This document shows, piece by piece, positions 45,256-54,720 of a stretch of 64,000 bases of DNA (positions within the stretch are counted from its first letter, which is position 1; every line of letters starts with the position of its first letter). The stretch comes from Lachnospiraceae bacterium (GTDB taxonomy: Bacteria > Bacillota > Clostridia > Lachnospirales > Lachnospiraceae). The position numbers and the translations under genes were made by a program. The notes below the pieces were generated by a model. It had not been told where the DNA came from and made no database searches. It saw only the letters and a list, made by a program, of their open reading frames with translations. Location: positions 177,130-241,129 of the forward strand of contig JAFUXG010000059.1 of the NCBI GenBank assembly GCA_017470935.1, read 5' to 3'.

Positions 45256-47349
45256 TTAGCCCAGGGTATATCCCCGTGCCTTTGAATGCTCCTCAGCGAT
45301 TTCTCTTACACGTTCTCTGTTCTCTACAAAAATCTTGGCTATAACAGGGTCAAAATGTGTTCCTATACCCTCCTCTATTATCTTCATTGCCTCATCAAAG
45401 GTAAATGGTTTCTTGTAGCTTCTAACTGATACAAGCGCATCAAACACATCAGACACTGCCATTATTCTTGCAGACAATGGAATCTCCTCCCCCTTACGTC
45501 CCTCAGGATAACCGCTTCCATCCCACTTCTCATGATGGTATGTGGCAAGATTAAGGGCTTCGCTAAGATATCCTGTATCTCCTGTAAGCTCCATAGCACC
45601 TTTTATTATCTCCTGGCCGGCTGTGGTATGGGTCTTCATAATTGCAAACTCTTCATCCGTAAGCCTTCCCGGTTTGTTAAGTATTACATCAGAGATCACT
45701 ATCTTACCAACATCATGAAGAGGTGCTGAATTACATACATCTTCAATAAATTTGTCTGTTATGTATTCCGAATAAAGATTATTCTCCTTAAGAAGCTCTA
45801 ATATAAGCTTAACATACGCAGCAGTCTTTCTGACATGATCTCCGGTATTCTTATCCCTGCTCTCCACAAGGTCAGCCATTATGTATATAAGGCCATGCTG
45901 CATATTGGCGATCTGTTCACCCTTCTGCTTAACATCCTCTATATATCCCACAGTCTCACTAATTGTCTTTGTCAAAACCTTATACAGATTCTCTATCTCA
46001 TCGCCAGTGGAAACCTTAAGAGCTTTGAGCCTCTCAACTCCGATCTCTAAAGCCTCATCACTGTTATAGGCAAACTCTCCCGCTGCAAAGGTCATAGCAT
46101 CTATGGGATAAAGCACATGATAATCTGCAAACCACATCACAAGCACAAGTATGAGAATGAAAAAGCCCACAAACAGCGAAATTACCTTTGCAAGAAAGCT
46201 TATACCGTTAAGCCTGACCTCCTCCATATTGATATCTGCGCAGGCATAGCATACACACTCACCCTGGGAGTTGAACACAGGCTCATAATCAGTAAGAAGC
46301 CATCCAAAGGTATCATCCGTTACAATAGGGTCTATATTACTCCCCAGCAAAAGCTCAGGTACAAGCTCATTAAATGATTCATCAAAGGGAATGATGTCAC
46401 CCAATGCTGCTCCCTCAAGTTCTTCCGTATCAAGGTCAAATACAACGTGGCAGCCGTCCTCCCTTATCTGGTAAACATAGATATACTCAATATCATCAGA
46501 GCTATCCTTAATGCTATATAGTATATTCTGGGTGTTCTCATAGTCTGAATCCTTACCATTCTCAAGATAGTCGTTAACCTTGTCTCCATCAATAGCTGTT
46601 GCGGCAAGCTTTGCAATGTTCCTGCCCGTTGAGGTATACTGTCCTATAGCAAAATTCTTGTAAAGCACATAGCTTATTGTAGATGTAACAAAGGCTATGA
46701 ATATCATTATAATACTTATTATGATTACAATCTTGTTACGAAGGGATACCCCTCTTGTAGAAGCCTTTCTTGACAGCTTCTTCTCTTCGTCTGTAAGGGG
46801 CTTCTGACACCAGTCCGTAAGCTCTAGCATCAGAGAAAACTTCTTTGGCATAAGCTTAATAAGAATATAAGCTATAACAATTGTGATTGCCTTATCAATG
46901 AGATCCAGCTTGAAATCATTGAAAAGCTGTTCCGGCAAGGCAGCCTCTCCTGGTCCGTAAATGAACCATGTAAGCAGGGAGCCTACCACTCCTCCCACAA
47001 AGGCAAGAAATGGAATAGTAATAAGTGCCTTCCAAAACCTTTCAAAAAAGCCCTTTCTTGCAAAAAAGGATAAAGTAATTGCAATAAGAACACTAATACC
47101 AGCATAATAAGCATTAACCGGATCTGCTGTTGCATTAATAAGGTTGGTAATATAACCCACAAAAATACCTGGCAGGTACCCTCCAAGGACAGAGCCCATA
47201 GTTGTACCAACGTTGTCCACGTATAACGGAAGGTCAAAGGACTTTACCAGCCGGTTTAACGCAATATTAATTAATACAAATATGAGATATATAACTATCT
47301 GTTTGATTCTTCTTATATCCTTTTCCCTGGAAATAGAATTCTCACTCAT
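45256..47349 (-). CDS. Membrane-bound HD-GYP cyclic-di-GMP phosphodiesterase
   Basis: A 697-residue protein. The N-terminal hydrophobic module (about 15-185) has several helices with a glycine-rich VDNVGTTMGSVLGGYLPGIF motif like the S-component fold of ECF/QueT transporters. A second membrane helix pair (about 210-230 and 380-402) brackets an extracellular sensor region. A HAMP-like linker follows, then the HD-GYP domain with DHVRKTA, APLHDVGK and HHEKWDGSGYP motifs (about 490-680). All metal-binding positions are present, so it should degrade cyclic-di-GMP in response to an external or membrane signal. It lies upstream of hydG and after cheV. Confidence 0.9.
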   Translation of the reverse strand: MSENSISREKDIRRIKQIVIYLIFVLINIALNRLVKSFDLPLYVDNVGTTMGSVLGGYLPGIFVGYITNLINATADPVNAYYAGISVLIAITLSFFARKGFFERFWKALITIPFLAFVGGVVGSLLTWFIYGPGEAALPEQLFNDFKLDLIDKAITIVIAYILIKLMPKKFSLMLELTDWCQKPLTDEEKKLSRKASTRGVSLRNKIVIIISIIMIFIAFVTSTISYVLYKNFAIGQYTSTGRNIAKLAATAIDGDKVNDYLENGKDSDYENTQNILYSIKDSSDDIEYIYVYQIREDGCHVVFDLDTEELEGAALGDIIPFDESFNELVPELLLGSNIDPIVTDDTFGWLLTDYEPVFNSQGECVCYACADINMEEVRLNGISFLAKVISLFVGFFILILVLVMWFADYHVLYPIDAMTFAAGEFAYNSDEALEIGVERLKALKVSTGDEIENLYKVLTKTISETVGYIEDVKQKGEQIANMQHGLIYIMADLVESRDKNTGDHVRKTAAYVKLILELLKENNLYSEYITDKFIEDVCNSAPLHDVGKIVISDVILNKPGRLTDEEFAIMKTHTTAGQEIIKGAMELTGDTGYLSEALNLATYHHEKWDGSGYPEGRKGEEIPLSARIMAVSDVFDALVSVRSYKKPFTFDEAMKIIEEGIGTHFDPVIAKIFVENRERVREIAEEHSKARGYTLG

Positions 47350-47462
47350 CCTCTACATCCTTTATTCCATGATTTTTCTAATATATGTTACTCTTTATCT
47401 GCATTTCTTTTATTCAACGCTTCTACTAACCCATATTACTCTTTGTTATTACAGTTTACCTT

Positions 47463-48386
47463 TTATTCTTTTTCTACATTTCTTCCTTGGATAATAAGAT
47501 TGTCTATTATTCCCACAAGCTGGCCTATCTCCGGCTTTGATACCTGTGCATCAGCTCCAAGGCGCTCTCCCTTACGTCTCATGTCATCATTAATCAGGGA
47601 AGAAAATATTATTACAGGAACGTGGTCAAACGCTTCATCCGCCCTTATAAGTCTGATAAGTCTGTGACCATCCATCTGCGGCATCTCTATATCAGTAATA
47701 ATACATTTGACACCATAATTAATACCGTTATTCTTCTTAAGCTCCTTAAGCTTTTCCCAAGCCTCCTCACCATTGGCACAGCCGGTTACAGAGGTATAGC
47801 CTGCTGTATGAAGTGCATCCTCCACAAGCCTTGAAAGCATAGGCGAATCCTCGGCAAATATGATAGGCATATTGTTACGTTCTCTCTCTCCAAGACATTC
47901 AACCTCTGACATCTTAAGGCTTGTCTCAGGACTGATCTGACCGATAATACTCTCATAGTCAAGAACAATCATCAGCGTAGTATCCTTCTTAATGACTCCA
48001 ATTGCCACTCCGTTATCTGAAGCGTTAACCGTATTATCAGGCTTAATCATATCCAACCAGGAAACACGGTGAATTCCCACAACCATATCTACCTCAAAGG
48101 CAATATGAAGATTATTAAAATTGGTAACTATAAGCTGTTTGTTCTTGGAATCACTGCCATTGCCATAGCCTAAGAATCTTGCAAGGTCGATAACTGTAAC
48201 AACGGTATCTCTCGGCATGAACACACCCTTAATACAGGGATGTGAATTAGGCACAGGAGTAATATCCGTCACGGCAAGAATCTCTTTGATCTTTGCCACA
48301 TTGATGCCATAGCTCTTACCGCAGATCTTGAACTCAAGCACCTCTAACTCATTAGTTCCACTTTCCAATAAAATATTAGTATCCAT
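47463..48386 (-). CDS. cheV: CheV chemotaxis coupling protein
   Basis: A 307-residue protein with a CheW domain (about 14-150, VLEFKICGKSYGINVAKIKEIL) and a C-terminal receiver domain (about 170-295). The phosphorylation Asp is in IITDIEMPQMDG, and the conserved Lys is in VSKPEIGQL. CheV couples chemoreceptors to CheA and is tuned by phosphorylation. Its presence implies a chemotactic organism, although no flagellar genes are in the window. AAGGGG supports the start. It precedes the HD-GYP gene by 113 bp on the same strand. Confidence 0.95.
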   Translation of the reverse strand: MDTNILLESGTNELEVLEFKICGKSYGINVAKIKEILAVTDITPVPNSHPCIKGVFMPRDTVVTVIDLARFLGYGNGSDSKNKQLIVTNFNNLHIAFEVDMVVGIHRVSWLDMIKPDNTVNASDNGVAIGVIKKDTTLMIVLDYESIIGQISPETSLKMSEVECLGERERNNMPIIFAEDSPMLSRLVEDALHTAGYTSVTGCANGEEAWEKLKELKKNNGINYGVKCIITDIEMPQMDGHRLIRLIRADEAFDHVPVIIFSSLINDDMRRKGERLGADAQVSKPEIGQLVGIIDNLIIQGRNVEKE

Positions 48387-48510
48387 ATATAATCCCCTTA
48401 TCTGTCACATTATGTAGTACATTTGTACAACTATTCTTTGATTATACTATGAATATTCACTTTCTGCAATCACTCATTTTAATTCATATCCAATTCCTCT
48501 GCTATAAATA

Positions 48511-48550
48511 AAAAAGGGGTATCCTTAAAAATATAAAGAATTCCCCCTTC
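48511..48550 (-). terminator. Terminator of the suf operon
   Basis: On the minus strand AAGGGGGAATTCTT pairs imperfectly with AAGGATACCCCTTTTTT across an AT loop, just after the sufU stop, and is followed by a T-run. Confidence 0.7.
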
Positions 48551-48561
48551 ACTCACATCCA

Positions 48562-48990
48562 TCATTCCTCTTTAAGAATTTTTTCTAAGGTGTGCCATGC
48601 AAGGGTCGCACATTTTGCCCTTGCCGGCATGTGGGCAACATCCTGTAAGGCTGCCGCCTCGTCAAGCGTCTCCAGCTCCTCATCAGACACAGTTCCATGT
48701 ACCATTGCCATAAATGTATCCACCAGCCTAAGGGCTTCCTCCTTAGTAAGTCCTATAATCTGATCCATCATAATATCGGAGGATGCCTGTGACACCGCAC
48801 AGCCCGAGCCGTTAAATGAAGCCTCTGTTATAACGCCCTTATCATCAAGCTTAAGCTGTATATTAACATCATCACCACAGGTGGGATTCACTCCTTCTAG
48901 CACATAGGTTGGACTTATAAGATCATGCTTATGCCCCGGGTGAAGGTTATGCTCGTTAACTATTTCCCTATATATCTGCTTTAAATCCAT
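48562..48990 (-). CDS. sufU: SufU, Fe-S cluster assembly sulfur-transfer protein
   Basis: A 142-residue SufU. The three conserved cysteines are in NPTCGDDVNIQL (with the Asp next to it), GSGCAVSQASSDIM and ARAKCATLAW. In Firmicutes SufU is a zinc protein that accepts sulfur from SufS and passes it to the SufBCD scaffold. It is the last gene of the suf operon, 111 bp after sufS. Confidence 0.94.
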   Translation of the reverse strand: MDLKQIYREIVNEHNLHPGHKHDLISPTYVLEGVNPTCGDDVNIQLKLDDKGVITEASFNGSGCAVSQASSDIMMDQIIGLTKEEALRLVDTFMAMVHGTVSDEELETLDEAAALQDVAHMPARAKCATLAWHTLEKILKEE

Positions 48991-49101
48991 ATTCTAACCA
49001 TCCTTGTTTTAATCATTTCACAACAGTTATGACTTTAACATACTTATTGCAATGCCTGTTCTTAATATATGTGGTATTACGTCCATTATCATTAAACAGC
49101 T

Positions 49102-50316
49102 TCAGACATCATAACCCAACCAGCCTCTTACCCTTTTAAGGCCTTCCACGAATCTTTCCACCTCTTCCTCTGTATTGTAGAAATACATGCTTGCTCTTGC
49201 AGTTGCATTTACTCCTATATACTTAAGCAGCGGCTGCGCACAGTGATGGCCTGCCCTTATGCATATGTGCTCTGAGTCTAACACTGAGGATACATCATGA
49301 GGATGACATCCTTCTATATTGAATGTCACAATCCCGCTATGTCTTTCTGCCTCCTCTGCCCCATATAACGTTACATATGGAATATCCTTAAATGCAGAAA
49401 GTGTAAGGGCTGTCAGCTTTTTCTCCTGTGCTTCTATAAAATCAAAACCAACATCATTAATATAATCTATAGCCGCAGCAAGTCCCACTGCATCACCTGC
49501 ATTTACCGTACCCGCCTCAAATTTGTGTGGCACCTCAGCATAAGTGGCACTGTCCCTTGTCACAAGCTCTATCATCTCACCGCCTGTAAGAAATGGTGGC
49601 ATGTCCTCTAACAGCTTTTTCTTTGCATAAAGAGCACCTATTCCCATTGGAGCCAGCATCTTATGTCCGGAAAATGCATAGAAATCTGCATCTATATCCC
49701 TGACGTCAACCTTTTTATGAGGTGTACTCTGAGCACCATCTACTACAACAACCGCACCCTTCTCATGGGCGAGCTTAGCTATTTTCCTGATTGGATTAGT
49801 GACGCCGAGAACATTGGATACATATGTTACTGCAACCAGCTTAGTCTTATCTGTGATCTTACTAAGCTCTTCATCAGAAAACTCCAGCTTCTCATCATAC
49901 TCCATGTATTTCAACACCGCGCCTGTCTTTTCTGCCACCATCTGCCATGGGAGAATGTTACTGTGATGCTCCATGATAGAGATCACTATCTCGTCACCTT
50001 CATGCAGATTATAAAGCCCATAGGAGTATGCAACAAGATTGATGGCCTCTGTGGCATTCCTTGTAAATACAATCTCAGTCTCAGACTCGGCATTCAAAAA
50101 CTGTGCCACCTTGACCCTTGCCTTCTCATAAGCCTCTGTGGCTCCAACACTCCACTCATACAAACCTCTCAATGGATTTGCATTGGTGGTTTTGTAGAAA
50201 TCCGCCACTGCCTCAAGCACCTGCCGCGGTCTCTGGGAGGTTGCCGCATTATCGAAATATATATATCGCTCATCAGAAAGTATAGGGAAGTCGGCGCGTA
50301 TGTCCTTAATATCCAT
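49102..50316 (-). CDS. sufS: SufS cysteine desulfurase
   Basis: A PLP enzyme that takes sulfur from cysteine for cluster assembly. It has 404 residues. Motifs are DNAATSQRP near the N-terminus, the PLP lysine in FSGHKMLAPMG (about 223) and the persulfide cysteine in RAGHHCAQPLL (about 359), which is the SufS rather than IscS pattern. GAGGAG supports the start. It lies 37 bp after sufD. Confidence 0.96.
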   Translation of the reverse strand: MDIKDIRADFPILSDERYIYFDNAATSQRPRQVLEAVADFYKTTNANPLRGLYEWSVGATEAYEKARVKVAQFLNAESETEIVFTRNATEAINLVAYSYGLYNLHEGDEIVISIMEHHSNILPWQMVAEKTGAVLKYMEYDEKLEFSDEELSKITDKTKLVAVTYVSNVLGVTNPIRKIAKLAHEKGAVVVVDGAQSTPHKKVDVRDIDADFYAFSGHKMLAPMGIGALYAKKKLLEDMPPFLTGGEMIELVTRDSATYAEVPHKFEAGTVNAGDAVGLAAAIDYINDVGFDFIEAQEKKLTALTLSAFKDIPYVTLYGAEEAERHSGIVTFNIEGCHPHDVSSVLDSEHICIRAGHHCAQPLLKYIGVNATARASMYFYNTEEEVERFVEGLKRVRGWLGYDV

Positions 50317-50353
50317 GTCAATTCTCCTCTTTTTTAAACAAATTACTGTTTAT

Positions 50354-51619
50354 TTATGAAAATACATTACGTATATATTGCGTGATCCTTGCTTGCAGCT
50401 CTTCAGAAGGAATGCGGCTACTAATGGATGTAATGGAAGCCTCCACCATAAGCTCCTCCGCCTTCCTTTTATCGATGCCCCGGCTCTGCATATAGAAAAG
50501 CATATCATCTGAAAGCTTTCCTATGGTGGCTGCATGGCGTCCCTCCACATCCTCCTCTTCACCGAGGATCAAGGGTATTGTCTTGTTCACAATGTCTTCT
50601 CCGAAAAGCAGTACATCCTCCTGCTCATCCCCTGATGCAGCCTTACAGCCCTCCCGGAAATCCACTGTTCCACGGAAGGTCTTCTTTGCATTTCCAATAA
50701 GAGCCTCATTGAATCTCATTACACCATTAGACTTCTTTCCCCAGAACACATCATTGTAATTAATATCGCAGACAGTATCCGGAAGACCTATATATCCGTA
50801 GTTTACCCTGAAATCACTGCGGTAACCCATCTGAGCCTCATTAAGTCCATCGTATACATTGCCTGCCCCAAGCTCCAGCTTGGTTACCTCAAAGGATGAA
50901 TCTGCTTCAGAATAGCCGCCAATATCGTCAAAGAATAGAAATCCTTTATCTAACATCTGCACCTTTATAAGATGTACCTTGGCATTCTTCTCAAGGTATA
51001 CTCTTGTCTGGTTTCCGGAAAAGCCTTTTTTATCTGCGGTTAATATTCCCAATCGATCATCATTTATATCTGCAGTTAAATTATCAGATAAGCCAGTGTT
51101 TTTATCCGCAGCTAATTTACCGTCATCACCGGGCTTTATATCCGCAATCAGATCATCACAGGAGTAATACATGATAATGGTACTCTCCGAGCCTTCCTTT
51201 GCATGAATAAATGTATTATCAAGCACATTATCTCCATCAGCAAAAACATAATGTAACAATATCGGGGAGTCTGACTTATAAGAGCTGTCAATAGTATACA
51301 CATCAGCCCCTGTACCGGTGAGCTTCATAAGCTTATCTATGTCAGAGCCCATGCCTGTTGCAAAGCCCTGGGTATTGTATATGGGATATTTCCCCGCTAC
51401 TATCATTTCCTTAGGATTACCTATCCCAAGCTTTTTAAACCTGTCCGCCAGCTCATCAGAGCCCACGCCTGATTCCACTGTTATCCCTTTGGGGAGGCAG
51501 GCGGGCTTAAGTGTCCTGTTCTCTTTAAATTCAATATCTATATCAAGTGGTGCTGCATTAAGCTTCAATGAATTCATTGTCAGCACCGGAAGGTTATTGA
51601 CCTTTGCATTTAATTTCAT
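50354..51619 (-). CDS. sufD: SufD-like scaffold subunit with an unusual repeat insertion
   Basis: A 421-residue SufB/SufD-family protein in the SufD position. The beta-helix core ends with HAATIGKLSDDMLFYMQSRG and KRKAEELMVEAS. The ATG at 51619 is chosen because an earlier ATG overlaps the Shine-Dalgarno. An unusual in-frame insertion (about residues 165-210) is built from four 11-12-residue units containing (L/I)(T/A)AD, giving a polar surface loop. SufB and SufC are its partners in the SufBCD scaffold. Confidence 0.88.
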   Translation of the reverse strand: MKLNAKVNNLPVLTMNSLKLNAAPLDIDIEFKENRTLKPACLPKGITVESGVGSDELADRFKKLGIGNPKEMIVAGKYPIYNTQGFATGMGSDIDKLMKLTGTGADVYTIDSSYKSDSPILLHYVFADGDNVLDNTFIHAKEGSESTIIMYYSCDDLIADIKPGDDGKLAADKNTGLSDNLTADINDDRLGILTADKKGFSGNQTRVYLEKNAKVHLIKVQMLDKGFLFFDDIGGYSEADSSFEVTKLELGAGNVYDGLNEAQMGYRSDFRVNYGYIGLPDTVCDINYNDVFWGKKSNGVMRFNEALIGNAKKTFRGTVDFREGCKAASGDEQEDVLLFGEDIVNKTIPLILGEEEDVEGRHAATIGKLSDDMLFYMQSRGIDKRKAEELMVEASITSISSRIPSEELQARITQYIRNVFS

Positions 51620-51694
51620 ATCATACATCCTTTACTCAACCTGCATGTATTATCTGTTATCAAAAAGCTGCAGCCTTTATGGCTGAGAGGCACA

Positions 51695-53140
51695 TCAGCC
51701 TCCCTCCATCTCAAGCTTTATGAGATTGTTCATCTCTGCTGCATATTCAAGGGGCAGCTCCTTGCTCACGGGACTTGCAAAACCGCTTACTATCATAGCC
51801 CTTGCCTCTGCCTCCGTTATTCCGCGGCTCATGAGATAGAACACAGCCTCATCACTGATACGTCCTATCTTAGCCTCGTGTCCCACATCCGCCTTGTCCG
51901 TTCTCATTTCAATTGCCGGAACAGTATCAGAACGGGATATGGAATCTAACATAAGGGAGCCACAGTTAACTGATGCCTTTGCCCCCTCAGCATTTTTACC
52001 TATGACAACTGAGCTTCTGTATGTGCTTATTCCTCCACTCTTACATATGGATTTTGTATCGATGAAGGAGGATGTTCTTCTGCCGATATGGATCATCTTT
52101 GCACCGGTATCAAGGTTCTGTCCCTTTCCCGCAAAGGTAACACCGGTGAATTCCGCATGAGAGTCATCACCCTTAAGCACTGATGTGGGATACAGGTATG
52201 ATTCATGGGAGCCAAATGATCCCGAAATCCACTCTATAGTTCCACCCTCTTCCACCAGCGCCCTCTTGGTGTTAAGGTTATACATATTCTTAGACCAGTT
52301 CTCGATGGTGGAATAACGCAGATGGGCATTTCTTGCCACATACAGCTCAACACAGCCCGCATGGAGATTTGCCACGTTATATTTGGGGGCTGAACAACCC
52401 TCGATAAAATGAAGGTCCGCCTCCTCATCTACTATTATAAGTGTATGCTCAAACTGTCCGGCTCCCCTTGCATTTAGACGAAAATATGACTGCAGGGGAA
52501 TGTCCACCTTAACGCCCTTTGGAACATATACAAAGGAGCCTCCTGACCAGACTGCTCCATGAAGCGCGGCAAATTTGTGATCCGTTGGCGGCACCAGCTT
52601 CATGAAATGCTCCTTTACCATATCCGCATATTCCCCGGTAAGCGCGCTTTCCATATCAGTGTAAATGACGCCGTCAGCCTTCACATCCTCACGCACATTA
52701 TGGTACACAAGCTCAGAGTCATACTGGGCTCCCACACCTGCTAAGGCTTCTCTTTCCGCCTGGGGTATTCCCAGCTTTTCAAAGGCATTCTTAATATCCT
52801 CTGGCACCTCATTCCAGTCGCTTTTCATATCCGATTTGTGGCGCACATAGGTCACTATCCTGTCCATGTCGAGCCCGTCTATGGGCGGTCCCCAGTCAGG
52901 CACCTCTATATTATTGTATATTTCCAAGGATTTAAGTCTGAATTCTCTCATCCATTCCGGGTCGTTTTTCTCCTCAGAGATCTCTCTTATTATGTCAGGC
53001 GTAAGACCCTCATCTACCTTATAGAAATCCTCATCCTTTTCTTCATCCTTAAAATCATACAGTTCCCTATTGACATCATCCAAAAGGATCCCATCCTTAT
53101 CTTTTTCTATATCAATGGGGGTATCTTTTCTAATTTCCAT
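51695..53140 (-). CDS. sufB: SufB scaffold subunit
   Basis: A 481-residue core subunit of the SufBCD Fe-S scaffold. Typical motifs are the SufB tract VPKGVKVDIPLQSYFR, NMYNLNTKRALVEEGG, RTSSFIDTKSICK and, near the C-terminus, HEAKIGRISDEAVFYLMSRG. The start at 53140 (MEIRKDTPID) follows GAGG. It lies between sufC and sufD. This order (C-B-D-S-U) differs from the common Bacillus order C-D-S-U-B. Confidence 0.95.
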   Translation of the reverse strand: MEIRKDTPIDIEKDKDGILLDDVNRELYDFKDEEKDEDFYKVDEGLTPDIIREISEEKNDPEWMREFRLKSLEIYNNIEVPDWGPPIDGLDMDRIVTYVRHKSDMKSDWNEVPEDIKNAFEKLGIPQAEREALAGVGAQYDSELVYHNVREDVKADGVIYTDMESALTGEYADMVKEHFMKLVPPTDHKFAALHGAVWSGGSFVYVPKGVKVDIPLQSYFRLNARGAGQFEHTLIIVDEEADLHFIEGCSAPKYNVANLHAGCVELYVARNAHLRYSTIENWSKNMYNLNTKRALVEEGGTIEWISGSFGSHESYLYPTSVLKGDDSHAEFTGVTFAGKGQNLDTGAKMIHIGRRTSSFIDTKSICKSGGISTYRSSVVIGKNAEGAKASVNCGSLMLDSISRSDTVPAIEMRTDKADVGHEAKIGRISDEAVFYLMSRGITEAEARAMIVSGFASPVSKELPLEYAAEMNNLIKLEMEGG

Positions 53141-53230
53141 ATTCCTCTTCCATCCTAACAATCTGTCTAATTATATGCCAACAAATGTCTTCACGTTTTT
53201 CTTATCTGCCTCACTGCGATTGGCGCATTT

Positions 53231-53971
53231 TTACAGATATGCCTCAAATCCGTTCTCATTGATCTCCTTCACAAGGGAAGCATCGCCCGTCTTCACGATC
53301 TGTCCCTTCACGAGCACATGTGTATAATCCACCTTAAGCGACTCAAGTATCTTTGTACTGTGGGTGATGATAAGAAGCGCACCATCCTCGCTCTTCTGAT
53401 ACTCCTCTATTCCCTTTGACACATTCTTTACCGCATCCACATCAAGACCTGAATCCGTCTCATCAAGAATTGCAAACTTTGGATTAAGCATGAGAAGCTG
53501 CAATATCTCCGCCTTCTTCTTCTCTCCTCCGGAAAAGCCCACATTTAAATCCCTGTCAGCATAGGATGGATCCATGTTAAGCAGTCCCATCTTCTCCTCA
53601 AGCTCTTTCTTGAACTTAAGTATCCTGACCGCCTTTCCTGTCTTTTGCCTTATGGCATTGCGTATAAATGATTCCAGGGAAAGCCCAGGTACCTCTAATG
53701 GATTCTGAAATGAAAGAAACATTCCCCTGTTGGCACGCTTGTCCGCTGACTCATTAACGATCTCTTCCCCCTCAAAGGTTATGCTTCCTGACTCCACCTT
53801 ATAAACAGGGTTGCCCATCAACACATTACCAAGGGTAGATTTGCCTGCACCGTTAGGTCCTAACAGCACATGTGTCTCTCCCGGTCTTATATTAAGATTA
53901 ATATCCTTTAGTATCATTTCATTATCAACACTTGCTGACAAATTCTTTATTGAAAGTAAAACATCTGACAT
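53231..53971 (-). CDS. sufC: SufC ATPase
   Basis: A 246-residue ABC-type ATPase of the SufBCD scaffold. Walker A is GPNGAGKSTLG, the signature is FSGGEKKKAEI, Walker B is FAILDETDSGLD, and a switch His is in IITHSTKI. The ATG at 53971 is preferred over a GTG that overlaps the AAAGGTG site. It is the first scaffold gene after the rrf2 regulator. Confidence 0.96.
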   Translation of the reverse strand: MSDVLLSIKNLSASVDNEMILKDINLNIRPGETHVLLGPNGAGKSTLGNVLMGNPVYKVESGSITFEGEEIVNESADKRANRGMFLSFQNPLEVPGLSLESFIRNAIRQKTGKAVRILKFKKELEEKMGLLNMDPSYADRDLNVGFSGGEKKKAEILQLLMLNPKFAILDETDSGLDVDAVKNVSKGIEEYQKSEDGALLIITHSTKILESLKVDYTHVLVKGQIVKTGDASLVKEINENGFEAYL

Positions 53972-54085
53972 AACAGTCACCTTTCTATATTTTTATTAAT
54001 AATCATTGATCAGCCTTTCATACTGGCTATATTATTATACTTTTCACATACTGTCACTATCTGACAAATATCTCATAATGATCTC

Positions 54086-54523
54086 TTAGATTACATATTG
54101 GTCCGTATAAAGCTCCTTCTGCCAGTCCAGCATATCCGCTAAGGTTATTCCCTCCAGCACATCATTCAATGCGGCGTCTAATCTGCCCCACAGACGATAA
54201 TTGGCGCAGGTGGCTTTATTGGGACATGGCGGACTGTTTTCACCAAAGCAGTCAGTGGGTGCAATATCATTTTCCACTGCCCTGATTATCTGTCCTACCG
54301 TATACTGTTCGGGTGAATATCTTAAAGTATAGCCACCATTTTTGCCTCTTACACTGTTAACAAGCGAAGCTCGGTGAAGTCCCGATACAATCTGTTCTAA
54401 ATATTTCTCTGAAATGTTCTGGCGTTTTGCAATATCCTTAAGCCGTATCATCTCGCCTGTATTATAGGCCGCAAGATCCAGCATAAGCTTAAGCGCATTC
54501 TTGCCTCTGGTCGAAATAATCAT
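54086..54523 (-). CDS. Rrf2/IscR-like Fe-S regulator of the suf operon
   Basis: A 145-residue winged-helix protein of the Rrf2 family (MIISTRGKNALKLMLDLAAY; HTH RQNISEKYLEQIVSGL; wing SVRGKNGGYTL). Three cysteines (about 92, 100 and 106, in DCFGENSPPCPNKATC) can hold a [2Fe-2S] cluster as in IscR. It lies upstream of sufC in the same direction (114-bp gap). A palindromic site in its promoter suggests autoregulation of the whole operon according to Fe-S supply. Confidence 0.92.
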   Translation of the reverse strand: MIISTRGKNALKLMLDLAAYNTGEMIRLKDIAKRQNISEKYLEQIVSGLHRASLVNSVRGKNGGYTLRYSPEQYTVGQIIRAVENDIAPTDCFGENSPPCPNKATCANYRLWGRLDAALNDVLEGITLADMLDWQKELYTDQYVI

Positions 54524-54609
54524 GTCTCCTCCTTTTCAGTAACTGCTTTTCAAGCATCCTCCCCTATAAACATAAACAATGCCATATATCATTTTCCAGT
54601 TTGCATATT

Positions 54610-54638
54610 ATCATACTATGTTAGTAGGGATTTGTAAA
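54610..54638 (-). promoter_or_regulatory. rrf2-suf promoter with a palindromic operator
   Basis: TTTACA (-35, complement of 54633-54638), a 17-bp spacer and TATGAT (-10, complement of 54610-54615). Inside the spacer and touching the -10 is the palindrome TACTA-ACA-TAGTA (54614-54626), resembling Rrf2-family sites. Confidence 0.75.
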
Positions 54639-54675
54639 GTACTTTTCTTTTTTTCTTAAATAATTGATAAACTCA

Positions 54676-54709
54676 AATATGACGCCCATAATAATATGGA
54701 CGTCATATT
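54676..54709 (-). terminator. Terminator of gltB
   Basis: AATATGACG (54676-54684) pairs with CGTCATATT (54701-54709), with inner CCATA/TATGG pairs. It lies just past the gltB stop. Confidence 0.75.
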
Positions 54710-54720
54710 GTCAATTAATA

